Assembly: GCF_002973525.1 (NCBI RefSeq)
Contig: NZ_PVEN01000008.1
Coordinates: 124,001 to 188,000 of the forward strand
Source: Paraburkholderia sp. BL21I4N1
GTDB lineage: Bacteria; Pseudomonadota; Gammaproteobacteria; Burkholderiales; Burkholderiaceae
Length of the DNA stretch: 64,000 bases
Reading direction: 5' to 3'
Shown: piece after piece, positions 34,460-43,383 of the stretch
How the letters are laid out: each line of letters starts with the position of its first letter
Numbering within the stretch: position 1 is the first letter of the stretch
Notes under the pieces: generated by a model
What the model saw: the letters and a program-made list of their open reading frames with translations, nothing else
Told to the model about the DNA's origin: nothing
The model's database searches: none
Made by a program: the position numbers and the translations under genes

Positions 34460-36097
34460 TCAGAACCCGGCCGCCAACCCGTCGCGACGGCTGTCGCTCG
34501 CCGCCACGTAACCGCGCTCCGGCTCGTTGCGATCAAGCTTCCAGATGTACTGACCGGAGCCGAAATCCATGTACGGATCGTCGACCGACTTGATCGTGTG
34601 GCCCAGCTTCTGCAGCGCTTCGGCGGTGCGCGGATCGAGCGTCGATTCGATGTCGATCGTGAAGTCGCGGTTGACCTTCCAGCGCGGCGCGTCGCAGGCG
34701 GCCTGCGGCTGCTGGCCGTAGTCGAGCATCCGTACGATGGATTGCAGATGGCCTTGCGGCTGCATGTCGCCGCCCATCACGCCGAAGCTCATCACCGCTT
34801 CCTGGCGGCCGTCCACCTGCTGCGTGAGGAACGACGGAATGATCGTGTGGAACGGCCGCTTGCCGCCTTCCACCACGTTCGGCGACTTCGGATCCATCGA
34901 GAATCCACAGCCGCGGTTCTGCATTGCGATGCCGCTGTCCGGCACCACGATGCCCGAGCCGAAGCCCATGTAGTTAGATTGAATGAAGCTGACCATCATG
35001 CCGCGCTCGTCCGCCACCGACATATAGACCGTGCCGCCCGCCTTCGGCATGCCGAAGTCGAACTGCGTGGCGCGCTTGTGGTCGATCAGCTTCGCGCGCG
35101 ACGTGAGATACGCGTCGTCGAGCATCTGCTCGGGCGTGACGTCCATGGAACGCGGATCGGCGACGTAACGGTAGACGTCGGCGAACGCCAGCTTCATCGC
35201 TTCGATCTGCAAGTGCTGCGACTCGACGTTGTCGACCGCCAGCGCCTTCACGTCGAATTTTTCGAGGATGCCCAGCGCGATCAACGCCGCGATGCCTTGG
35301 CCGTTCGGCGGAATCTCATGCACGGTATGGCCGCGATATTCCTTGCCGATCGGCTCGACCCAATCCGCGCGGTAGTTGCGCAGGTCGTCGAGGGTCAGCG
35401 CGGCGCCGCCTTCGCGGGCGAACGCGGCGATCTGTTCGGCGATCTCGCCTTCGTAGTACGCGCGCGGACCTTGCTCGGCAAGCTTGCGCAGCGTTTTCGC
35501 GTGGCCGGGAAAGCGCACCAGTTCGCTCACTTCCGGCGCGCGGCCGCGCGGCATGAAGGTTTGCGCGAAGCCCGGCAGATCCTTCAATTCCGGCACCGCG
35601 GCCGCCCATTTATAGGCGACGATGCTGGCCACCGCGTGGCCGCGCTCGGCGATTTCGATCGCCGGCTCCATCAGATCGGCAAACGGCAGCGTGCCGAACT
35701 TCTGATGCAGCGCTTCCCAGCCAGCGATCACGCCGGGCACCGTCACCGCGTCCCAGCCGCGCTTGGGTTGCGTCGCCAGGCCGTTTTCCTCGCCGTATTT
35801 GCGCTTGAAGTAGTCGACGTTCCACGCCGCCGGCGACACGCCCGACGCGTTCAGACCGTGCAGCTTCTTACCGTCCCACACCAGCGCGAACGCATCGCCG
35901 CCAAGGCCGCAGGACACCGGCTCGACCACCGTGATGGCGGCAGCCGCCGCGATCGCCGCGTCGACGGCATTGCCGCCTTTCCACAGCATGCGCAGCCCCG
36001 CCTGCGCGGCGAGCGGATGCGAAGTCGAAACGATGTTGCGCGCGAATACGGGCAGACGCGGCGTCGGGTAAGGGTTTTGCCAGTTGAAGCCAGTCAT
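34460..36097 (-). CDS. gamma-glutamyltransferase-family protein
   Basis: A 545-residue Ntn-hydrolase precursor that is autocleaved into two subunits. The N-terminal region VSTSHPLAAQAGLRMLWKGG and GNAVDAAIAAAAA are typical. The cleavage and nucleophile site appears as AGGTVYMSVADERGMMVSF, with Thr after GG; the common THxxVxD is replaced by TVY, as in the subgroup that includes cephalosporin-acylase-like proteins. It has no signal peptide, unlike periplasmic GGT, so it is probably cytoplasmic. The MTGFNWQNP start is chosen; the frame before it is not supported. It is paired with the MHS transporter. Confidence 0.85.
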   Translation of the reverse strand: MTGFNWQNPYPTPRLPVFARNIVSTSHPLAAQAGLRMLWKGGNAVDAAIAAAAAITVVEPVSCGLGGDAFALVWDGKKLHGLNASGVSPAAWNVDYFKRKYGEENGLATQPKRGWDAVTVPGVIAGWEALHQKFGTLPFADLMEPAIEIAERGHAVASIVAYKWAAAVPELKDLPGFAQTFMPRGRAPEVSELVRFPGHAKTLRKLAEQGPRAYYEGEIAEQIAAFAREGGAALTLDDLRNYRADWVEPIGKEYRGHTVHEIPPNGQGIAALIALGILEKFDVKALAVDNVESQHLQIEAMKLAFADVYRYVADPRSMDVTPEQMLDDAYLTSRAKLIDHKRATQFDFGMPKAGGTVYMSVADERGMMVSFIQSNYMGFGSGIVVPDSGIAMQNRGCGFSMDPKSPNVVEGGKRPFHTIIPSFLTQQVDGRQEAVMSFGVMGGDMQPQGHLQSIVRMLDYGQQPQAACDAPRWKVNRDFTIDIESTLDPRTAEALQKLGHTIKSVDDPYMDFGSGQYIWKLDRNEPERGYVAASDSRRDGLAAGF

Positions 36098-36239
36098 GTC
36101 GAACACTCTCGAAAGCGCGGTGCCGGCTCGTGACGACAGCCGGCAACCAGGGGGAATTGAATCAATTACAGCGCAAATGCGAATCACATACAGGCCGCGA
36201 TGGACCTCGGATTGCAGCGCGATCTGACCCAAAAAACAA

Positions 36240-36258
36240 ATTCATTTATCAAATGAAT
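36240..36258. promoter_or_regulatory. 8-bp inverted repeat in the ggt/glpR divergent gap
   Basis: ATTCATTT and AAATGAAT flank a 3-base spacer, 143 bases before the gamma-glutamyltransferase start. It is in an AT-rich patch and resembles a regulator site. The regulator is unknown. The 352-base gap (36098-36449) otherwise holds no gene. Confidence 0.4.
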
Positions 36259-36449
36259 AAATGCGTAATCGGCCTGAATGGATCGAGTGCGAGTCGTCCG
36301 GTATCTTATGGATGTCGCACGACCTGGCAGACAAGCCCGGCGATGGTCTTACAATAGCCCCATCCCGTTCACGCTTCAGCCGCCTTTCCAGACTAGCTTG
36401 CAGCGTCGAGGGCGACCGGCGCCGACAAAAAACCCACGAACCGAGACAC

Positions 36450-37229
36450 ATGACCCGAGACCCCCGCCTGACTCTCAATGCCCGGCAACAGGAACTGCTG
36501 GAGTGGGTGCAACGCGACGGCTTCGTGACCGTGGACGACCTCGCGGCCCACTTCGACGTAACGCCGCAGACGATCCGCCGCGACGTCAACTGGCTCGCCG
36601 ACATGAATCTGCTGCGCCGCTATCACGGCGGCGCCAGCCTGCCGACCAGCTCCGAAAACGTCTCCTACACCGCGCGTCAGCGCATGTTCCACGAAGAGAA
36701 ACGGCGCATTGCGGCGTTAGTGGCCACTCACATTCCAGACCAGGCGTCGCTGTTCATCAACCTCGGCACGACCACCGAGGAAGTGGCTCGCGCGCTGAAC
36801 CGGCACCGCGGCCTGCGCGTGATCACCAACAATCTGAACGTCGCCAGCATGATGAGCGGCTATCCGGATTGCGAGGTGCTGGTGACGGGCGGGATTGTGC
36901 GGCCTTGGGACAAGGGAATCGTGGGCGAACTGGCGATCGACTTCATTCGGCAGTTCAAGGTGGATTTCGCGATCATTGGCACGTCGGCGATCGAAACGGA
37001 CGGCACGCTGCGCGATTTCGACACCCGCGAAGTGCGTGTGGCCGAAGCGATCATCGAACATGCGCGCACCGTATTTCTCGCCGCCGACAACTCCAAATTC
37101 GGCCGCCCGGCGCTGGTTCGCCAGGGGCATCTGGATCAGATCGACGCGCTCTTCACCGACGCCGCGCCGCCGGCGGAAATGGCCGAGACGCTGACGGCGG
37201 CGAATTGCCAGGTTTATATCGCCGAGTAA
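36450..37229 (+). CDS. glpR: glycerol-3-phosphate regulon repressor (DeoR family)
   Basis: A 259-residue DeoR-type repressor. HTH at residues about 10-45 (VTVDDLAAHFDVTPQTIRRDVNWL) and sugar-phosphate-binding domain with the INLGTTTEEVA loop and the conserved VTGGIVR and ADNSKFGR segments. MTRDPRLTLNARQ is the chosen start. Similarity to GlpR and the nearby glpDKF make glycerol-3-phosphate the expected inducer. It is separated from glpD by three unrelated genes. Confidence 0.88.
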   Translation: MTRDPRLTLNARQQELLEWVQRDGFVTVDDLAAHFDVTPQTIRRDVNWLADMNLLRRYHGGASLPTSSENVSYTARQRMFHEEKRRIAALVATHIPDQASLFINLGTTTEEVARALNRHRGLRVITNNLNVASMMSGYPDCEVLVTGGIVRPWDKGIVGELAIDFIRQFKVDFAIIGTSAIETDGTLRDFDTREVRVAEAIIEHARTVFLAADNSKFGRPALVRQGHLDQIDALFTDAAPPAEMAETLTAANCQVYIAE

Positions 37230-37634
37230 GCAGCGAGTTCTGTTATGCGCGGCGAGTGACTTAGCGCGGGGTCGAAAACGGCTTGGCGCCGCGTCGTGCC
37301 GAATTTTGCGAAATTCCGCTCAGGCCGCCCAGGCGTTTTCCGCCATGCTGCAGCGCACGCGAAACTTCGAGTGAAATCAAGCTTTTAGCCGAGGTCCCAA
37401 ACCGCCTCGACGGCGTCGGATTGTCAAAGGGAAAATTTACTGGGGCCCCTTTGGTGTTTAACGTGCGGTTGACTACACTCCAGTTCCCCGGCGTCCGTTG
37501 CGCATTTCGCGTAGCGGCGGCTGCGTGAATCTGTCGTGTGAACCGTACTTCCCGCCTGATCCTCTAGCGGACTTGGCTGGCGCCTCGCCAGTTGCCGACA
37601 AGGCCGTCCGCGCTTGCTTGACATGGAGAGAACG
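37230..37634. other. intergenic stretch, no gene seen
   Basis: 405 bases without a supported coding frame. TTGACT at 37470 is a possible -35 element for the small gene downstream. Confidence 0.4.
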
Positions 37635-37832
37635 ATGCTAAGTCCGCATGAATTCGCCACGTTGTTGCTCGTCAAGGACGCTCCCCACCAGGTCGACATG
37701 GAGCGAGAAGAACTCGACGCCCTGCTGGAACGCCAATTGGTCCAACTCGAACGGCTCGCATCGGGCAACGAACAGTGGCGCGTGACGGAAATCGGCGACA
37801 GCGCATTGCGGGCCATCAAACGTTTTTCGTAG
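37635..37832 (+). CDS. small conserved hypothetical protein
   Basis: A 65-residue protein (MLSPHEFATLLLVKDAPHQV and a terminal RVTEIGDSALRAIKRF) with a winged-helix-like pattern. GGAGAG lies 4 bases before the ATG. An in-frame ATG a few codons earlier is less likely. Small proteins of this sort are common in Burkholderiaceae. It ends before a hairpin terminator. Function unknown. Confidence 0.65.
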   Translation: MLSPHEFATLLLVKDAPHQVDMEREELDALLERQLVQLERLASGNEQWRVTEIGDSALRAIKRFS

Positions 37833-37876
37833 CGTCCGTCGCACGGCGGCCTGCCCGACTCTGAACGACTTTCTCT

Positions 37877-37916
37877 GAATGAAAAGCGGACGTTCATCCG
37901 AACGCCCGCTTTTGTT
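37877..37916 (+). terminator. hairpin terminator after the small gene
   Basis: AAAAGCGGACGTTC and GAACGCCCGCTTTT form a stem with one mismatch, then TTGTTG. Confidence 0.65.
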
Positions 37917-37970
37917 GTGTGCAACGTATTTACACAGTAAATTGACGCGACGGACTTCCACCCCTCGCGC

Positions 37971-38588
37971 ATGCCCAAAACCCTCTCCGCCGACGACATC
38001 CAGCAATTCCGCGAAGCGATGCGCCGCGTCGCCGAGAACGCGTTCGCCACGCGCGGCGCGCAAGGCGTGACGATGCGCGAACTGGCGAAAGAGTTGGGCT
38101 GCAGCGCGATGACGCCGTATCGCTATTTCCGCGACAAGGACGACATTCTCGCGATGGTCCGTGCCGCCGCGTTCAATCGCTTTGCGGCCCATCTCGAAGC
38201 CGCGGCGGAAAACGCGTCGGTCGACAATCGTCTGGCGGTGAGCGACGCCTATGTCGCGTTCGCCCTCGACGAGCCGCACGCGTACCGTTTGATGTTCGAC
38301 GTGAACCAGCCGGAAGGCGGCTACCCCGATCTCGCCGCTGCCGCGCTGCGTGCGCAGCAGATGCTGAGCGCGCATTTCGAACGGCTGGTCGACACGGGAC
38401 TGCTGGAAGGCGATCCGCAACTGATCGGCTACGCGTACTGGGCGAGTTTGCACGGATTCACGATGCTCGCACTCGCTAATCAGTTGCCCCTGCCCGAGGC
38501 GCAGCAACCCTTCGGCCAGTCCGGCGCGACGCGGGAAGCCGTGCTCGCTCAGCTTCGGCGAATGTTATGGCGCGGCGCCCAGCCGTAG
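37971..38588 (+). CDS. TetR-family transcriptional regulator
   Basis: A 205-residue regulator. The N-terminal HTH (GVTMRELAKELGCSAMTPYRYFRDKDDI) is typical TetR. The C-terminal helical ligand domain (residues 60-200) carries no clear ligand hint. It lies between a hypothetical gene and a lipoprotein gene, and no efflux pump or other obvious target is adjacent. Confidence 0.88.
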   Translation: MPKTLSADDIQQFREAMRRVAENAFATRGAQGVTMRELAKELGCSAMTPYRYFRDKDDILAMVRAAAFNRFAAHLEAAAENASVDNRLAVSDAYVAFALDEPHAYRLMFDVNQPEGGYPDLAAAALRAQQMLSAHFERLVDTGLLEGDPQLIGYAYWASLHGFTMLALANQLPLPEAQQPFGQSGATREAVLAQLRRMLWRGAQP

Positions 38589-38606
38589 CAGCCGACGCCC
38601 CGCGCC

Positions 38607-38981
38607 TCAACCATTCCGCAGAGTCGGATCCACCGCCGCGCGCCAACTCAACGCCTTAGCCCGCTGATCGGTAAAGAACGCGACCCACTGATTACGCACC
38701 TGCGGATCCGTGCTTAAACCTTGGCTCGCGAAGCGCTGAGCGATCGACGCCTGAAATCCGCAAAAATCCTCTTTCGGCAGCTTGCCGTGGCGATTCGCCA
38801 CATAAGCGTCGAACAGCGCGGCGTAGACGCCTTGCGCGTCCTTGCCGTAATCCACCGTCTGGGCGCTGCACATCTGCTGCAACGACACGAACGACGGCGC
38901 GCCCATCGTGCCGTTCAGGCTCGGCGTACCAACGCATCCCGCGAGCATGACGGCCGCGCCGATCATCAAAAGTCCACGCAT
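38607..38981 (-). CDS. hypothetical lipoprotein
   Basis: A 124-residue protein with a short signal peptide and lipobox MLAGC (Cys16). The mature part is helical, with two cysteines (QQMCSA and DFCGF) that may form a disulfide. It converges with the TetR gene. Function unknown. Confidence 0.7.
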   Translation of the reverse strand: MRGLLMIGAAVMLAGCVGTPSLNGTMGAPSFVSLQQMCSAQTVDYGKDAQGVYAALFDAYVANRHGKLPKEDFCGFQASIAQRFASQGLSTDPQVRNQWVAFFTDQRAKALSWRAAVDPTLRNG

Positions 38982-39069
38982 GAATTCACCTCGAAATGGC
39001 TGTTGCCGAGAGTATCGTCCGTGGCCGCGCGTTGCGCCACCACCTCCGCCGCCGAGTTAGAGGTTCCCC

Positions 39070-39141
39070 TAAGACAAGCGAACTTTACTTTTTCGAATAT
39101 GTTCATTAAAGTTCGCAAACGAACACTATCGGTTCGATAGT
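39070..39141 (+). promoter_or_regulatory. putative GlpR operator region before glpD
   Basis: The 70 bases hold several TTCG and CGAA half-sites, including GTTCGCAAACGAAC (39111-39124, inverted repeat with 4-base spacer), TTCGAATATGTTC (39092-39104) and CGAACTTTACTTTTTCG (39079-39095). GlpR operators in other species are built from such elements. The region is AT-rich and lies 45-115 bases before glpD. Confidence 0.55.
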
Positions 39142-39185
39142 TTTTCCTAACCGCTTTCCGAAAACAGACGCAGAGGACACAGCAG

Positions 39186-40715
39186 GTGACGCAAGGCTCG
39201 AGATACGATTTGCTCGTCGTGGGCGGCGGGATCAACGGCGCAGGCATCGCTCGCGATGCGGCGGGCCGCGGCCTGTCGGTGTTGCTCTGCGAACAGGACG
39301 ATCTGGCGGCGCATACGTCGTCGGCCAGCACCAAGCTGATTCACGGCGGCCTACGCTACCTCGAATACCGCGAGTTCGGGCTGGTGCGCAAAGCGCTGCA
39401 GGAGCGTGAAACGCTGTTGCGCGCGGCGCCCCACATCATGTGGCCGCTGCGCTTCGTGATGCCGCACATGCCCGATCTGCGCCCGGCGTGGATGATCCGC
39501 GCCGGCCTGTTCCTGTACGACCACCTCGCGAAACGCGAAATGCTGCCGGGCTCGCGCGGCATCGTGATGCGCAACCATCCTGCAGGTGCGCCGCTGGTCG
39601 ATTCGATCAAACGCGGTTTCGTGTATTCGGACGGTTGGGTCAACGACGCGCGCCTCGTCGTGCTGAACGCGCTGGACGCCGAAGAGCGCGGCGCGAGGAT
39701 TCTCACCCGCACGCGGCTGGTCAGCGCGGTGCGCGCCGGCGGCGAATGGCGCGCGCAACTGAAACGCGCGGACGGCACGATTCTCGACGTGCGCGCCGCC
39801 TCGATCGCGAACGCCGCGGGCCCATGGGTCGGCGAACTGCTGCACGGCGCGTTGGGCCGTGAAGCGTCGCACAGCGTGCGGCTCGTGAAAGGCAGCCACA
39901 TCGTCACGCGGCGCCTGTTCGACCACGATCACGCGTACATCTTCCAGAATCCGGACAAGCGCATCATCTTCGCGATTCCGTACGAACACGATTACACGCT
40001 GATCGGCACGACCGATATCGAATACCGCGGCGACCCGTCGCAAGTAGCGATCACACCCGACGAAACGCAGTACCTGTGCGACTCGATCAACCGCTACTTC
40101 AAGCAGAAAATCTCACCGGCCGACGTGCGCTGGACCTACTCGGGCGTACGTCCGCTGCTCGAGGAAGAAGGCGCGGACAATCCGTCGGCGGTCACGCGCG
40201 ACTACTCGCTCGAACTCGATTCGCCCGCCGGCGAAGCGCCGCTGCTGTCGGTGTTCGGCGGCAAGATCACCACCTTCCGCAAGCTCGCGGAAGAAGCCGT
40301 CGACAAACTCTCGCATGCGCTGCACAAAAGCGCGGCGTCGTGGACGGCCGGCGCACCGCTGCCCGGCGGCGACATTCCGAACGCGAACTTCGAGCGCTTC
40401 CTGACCGAATTCAAGCAGCAGCACGCATGGCTGCCGGCCGACCTGGCGCACCGTTTGGCCCGCGCGTACGGCACGCGCGTCAAGCACGTGATCGGCAACG
40501 CACGCTCCATGGCAGACCTCGGCCGCGCCTTCGCGCCAGGTCTCCACGAAGCCGAACTGACCTACCTGCGCGACACCGAATGGGCGCGCAGCGCTCAGGA
40601 CGTGCTGTGGCGCCGTTCGAAACTCGGCCTGCACGTCGAACCGGGCACGCTCGATTCGATCACGCAAGACATCGACGCATGGTTCGCCCGCGAACCGTTC
40701 CGACAGAGCGCGTAG
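39186..40715 (+). CDS. glpD: aerobic glycerol-3-phosphate dehydrogenase
   Basis: A 509-residue FAD enzyme at the inner membrane that oxidises glycerol-3-phosphate to dihydroxyacetone phosphate and passes electrons to quinone. The FAD-binding start YDLLVVGGGINGAGIARDA and STKLIHGGLRYLE are GlpD signatures. The GTG start is preceded by GAGGA. Length matches the family (about 500). It heads the glpD-K-F string, with 180 bases before glpK. Confidence 0.95.
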   Translation: MTQGSRYDLLVVGGGINGAGIARDAAGRGLSVLLCEQDDLAAHTSSASTKLIHGGLRYLEYREFGLVRKALQERETLLRAAPHIMWPLRFVMPHMPDLRPAWMIRAGLFLYDHLAKREMLPGSRGIVMRNHPAGAPLVDSIKRGFVYSDGWVNDARLVVLNALDAEERGARILTRTRLVSAVRAGGEWRAQLKRADGTILDVRAASIANAAGPWVGELLHGALGREASHSVRLVKGSHIVTRRLFDHDHAYIFQNPDKRIIFAIPYEHDYTLIGTTDIEYRGDPSQVAITPDETQYLCDSINRYFKQKISPADVRWTYSGVRPLLEEEGADNPSAVTRDYSLELDSPAGEAPLLSVFGGKITTFRKLAEEAVDKLSHALHKSAASWTAGAPLPGGDIPNANFERFLTEFKQQHAWLPADLAHRLARAYGTRVKHVIGNARSMADLGRAFAPGLHEAELTYLRDTEWARSAQDVLWRRSKLGLHVEPGTLDSITQDIDAWFAREPFRQSA

Positions 40716-40895
40716 TCAATACGAGCGAGCAGCGCCCCCGCTGCTCGCGGCAAACCGGATTCTTTTTACCCCTCGGCTGAAGCAAGCCGGGACGCACCAC
40801 CACATCTGTTGCTGTTGCAGCCCGCTTAAAACAACAAGCCGTTCCCGTCGCCGTTCAACAGTCCGGCGATTCATAAAACGCATGGAGAAGAGACA

Positions 40896-42395
40896 ATGCA
40901 GGATCAGTACATCCTCGCCCTTGACCAAGGCACGACCAGCTCGCGTGCCATGCTGTTCGACCGGCTCGGCAATGTCGTGTCGACCGCGCAAAAAGAATTC
41001 CAGCAAATCTATCCACGTCCGGGTTGGGTCGAGCACGACCCGCAGGAAATCTGGTCGACCCAGGCCGGCGTCGCCGCCGAGGCCGTCACGCGCGCCGGCA
41101 TGAACGGCACGTCGATCGCGGCGATCGGCATTACCAATCAGCGCGAAACCACCATCGTGTGGGATCGCGAAACCGGCCACCCGATCTATAACGCGATCGT
41201 CTGGCAAGACCGCCGCACCGCCGATTTCTGCGACCAGCTCAAGGAGCAAGGTCTCGAGGAAAAAGTCCGCGCGAAAACCGGTCTGCCGATCGACTCGTAT
41301 TTCTCGGCGACCAAGATCCGCTGGATCCTCGACAACGTGGAAGGCGCACGCGAAAAGGCGAAGCAAGGCCGCCTCGCGTTCGGTACGGTCGACAGCTGGC
41401 TGGTGTGGAATTTCACCAAGGGCGGTCTGCACGTCACCGACGTGACCAACGCGTCGCGCACCATGCTGTTCAACATCCACACGCTGCAGTGGGACAACGA
41501 ATTGCTCGAAGCGCTCGACATTCCGCGCAACATGCTGCCGGAAGTGCGTCCTTCGTCGGAAGTGTACGGCCCGACCAAGACCACCGTGTTCGCTTCGAAG
41601 ATTCCGCTCGCGGGCATTGCCGGCGATCAGCACGCGGCCCTCTTCGGTCAGATGTGCACGCAGTCGGGCATGGTGAAGAACACCTACGGCACGGGCTGCT
41701 TCCTCGTGATGAACACCGGCGAAAAGCCGATCGAATCGAAGAACAATCTCGTCACCACGATTGCCTGGCAGATCGGCGACAAGATCAACTACGCGCTTGA
41801 GGGCAGCATCTTTATCGGCGGCGCGGTGGTGCAATGGTTGCGCGATGGACTCGGCATCATCAAGAACGCGGCTGAAATCGAAACGCTGGCGCGCGGCGTG
41901 CCGCACACCGACGGCGTGTATCTCGTGCCCGCCTTCGCCGGCCTCGGCGCGCCGCACTGGAACGCCCGCGCTCGCGGCACGCTGTTCGGCGTGACGCGCG
42001 GCACGAGCTCGGCGCACATTGCCCGCGCCGCGCTCGATTCGATCGCTTACCAGTCGCTCGACGTGCTGAAGGCGATGGAAGCCGACTCCGGCATTCGCAT
42101 CGGCGAATTGCGCGTGGACGGCGGCGCTTGCGCGAACAATCTGCTGATGCAGTTCCAGGCCGACATTCTCGGCGTCGATGCGGTGCGCCCGAAGGTGTCG
42201 GAAACGACCGCGCTCGGCGCAGCGTATCTGGCCGGTCTCGCGGTCGGCTACTGGAAAGACGTGGACGAGCTGCAGAGCCAGTGGGCGCTCGACCGCCGCT
42301 TCACGCCCGCCCTGCCGCATGCCGAGGTCAAGGCCAACCTCGACGGCTGGCAGCGCGCGATCCGCGCCGCCAAGGCGTGGGCCGATACGCCCTGA
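40896..42395 (+). CDS. glpK: glycerol kinase
   Basis: A 499-residue FGGY kinase that phosphorylates glycerol to glycerol-3-phosphate. The N-terminal LALDQGTTSSRAM phosphate loop, NQRETTIVWDRETG and DGGACANN near the end are diagnostic. The ATG has GGAG about 8 bases upstream. It lies between glpD and glpF, as is usual in this genus. Confidence 0.96.
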   Translation: MQDQYILALDQGTTSSRAMLFDRLGNVVSTAQKEFQQIYPRPGWVEHDPQEIWSTQAGVAAEAVTRAGMNGTSIAAIGITNQRETTIVWDRETGHPIYNAIVWQDRRTADFCDQLKEQGLEEKVRAKTGLPIDSYFSATKIRWILDNVEGAREKAKQGRLAFGTVDSWLVWNFTKGGLHVTDVTNASRTMLFNIHTLQWDNELLEALDIPRNMLPEVRPSSEVYGPTKTTVFASKIPLAGIAGDQHAALFGQMCTQSGMVKNTYGTGCFLVMNTGEKPIESKNNLVTTIAWQIGDKINYALEGSIFIGGAVVQWLRDGLGIIKNAAEIETLARGVPHTDGVYLVPAFAGLGAPHWNARARGTLFGVTRGTSSAHIARAALDSIAYQSLDVLKAMEADSGIRIGELRVDGGACANNLLMQFQADILGVDAVRPKVSETTALGAAYLAGLAVGYWKDVDELQSQWALDRRFTPALPHAEVKANLDGWQRAIRAAKAWADTP

Positions 42396-42436
42396 GCATC
42401 GCGTTACCTTTTAAGTAGACCAACTTTCGACATAAC

Positions 42437-42459
42437 GAAGCCGCTGATCCAGCGGCTTC
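42437..42459. repeat. hairpin between glpK and glpF
   Basis: GAAGCCGCTG and CAGCGGCTTC form a perfect 10-bp stem with a 3-base loop. There is no T-run, so it may stabilise or process mRNA rather than terminate. Confidence 0.6.
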
Positions 42460-42488
42460 CCTAACAACTATATTTCGGATACCCAATC

Positions 42489-43205
42489 ATGTCTCCTTAC
42501 ATTGCGGAATTCATCGGCACCGCGCTTCTGGTGCTGCTCGGCAACGGCGCGGTCGCCAACGTGCTGCTCGCGCGCACCAAGGGCAAGGGTGCGGACCTGA
42601 TCGTGATCGTGATGGGCTGGGCGATGGCCGTGTTTATCGCGGTCTACGTCACCGCTTCGTTCAGCGGCGCTCACCTGAATCCGGTCGTGACCGTCAGCCT
42701 CGCGCTGGCCGGCAAATTCGCGTGGGCCAAAGTGCCCGGCTACGTGGCCGCGCAGATGCTCGGTGGGATGGCGGGCGCGCTGCTCGTGTGGATCGCCTAT
42801 CGTCAGCACTTCGAGAAAGAAGCCGATGCCGACGTGAAGCTCGGCGTGTTCTGCACCGCGCCGGCCATTCGCAGCGTGCCGCATAACCTGCTCACCGAAA
42901 TGATCGCCACCTTCGTGCTGATTCTCGGCGTGCTGTATCTGGCGTCGCCGCAAGTCGGTCTGGGCGCGCTCGACGCGCTGCCGGTCGGCCTGCTGGTGCT
43001 CGGTATCGGCATCTCGCTCGGCGGCCCGACGGGTTACGCGATGAGCCCGGCGCGCGATCTGTCGCCGCGTCTGATGCACGCGCTGCTGCCGATTCCTGGC
43101 AAGCGCGGCAGCGACTGGAGCTATGCGTGGATTCCGGTCTGCGGTCCGCTGCTGGGCGGCGCGGCGGCTACGGCGCTGTACATGTTCCTGCACACCACGC
43201 ACTAA
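42489..43205 (+). CDS. glpF: aquaglyceroporin GlpF with altered NPA motifs
   Basis: A 238-residue six-helix MIP-family channel for glycerol entry. Position and length fit GlpF. The first pore motif reads NPV (residues 64-66) instead of NPA and the second reads SPA (186-188, in MSPARD) instead of NPA. Arg189 of the selectivity filter is kept. Both substitutions are read directly from the codons. Similar replacements may exist in relatives; I cannot check. Transport should remain possible, since the Asn side chains are only partly conserved in this family. Confidence 0.88.
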   Translation: MSPYIAEFIGTALLVLLGNGAVANVLLARTKGKGADLIVIVMGWAMAVFIAVYVTASFSGAHLNPVVTVSLALAGKFAWAKVPGYVAAQMLGGMAGALLVWIAYRQHFEKEADADVKLGVFCTAPAIRSVPHNLLTEMIATFVLILGVLYLASPQVGLGALDALPVGLLVLGIGISLGGPTGYAMSPARDLSPRLMHALLPIPGKRGSDWSYAWIPVCGPLLGGAAATALYMFLHTTH

Positions 43206-43383
43206 GCTCGCGGCACAGCGGGTTCAAGGCCGGGACGAAGTGCCTCCGAGGGCCGTCCCGGCCGCAGCGGAACGCAGCGGCATCGAGCAGACGACGCCAA
43301 AGCACGTATCATGATGCTTTCAATCTGCGCGCACGAGCTTGCAACTGTCTTGCTCATGCGCGTTCTGCATTCCGTTCCCAAGC

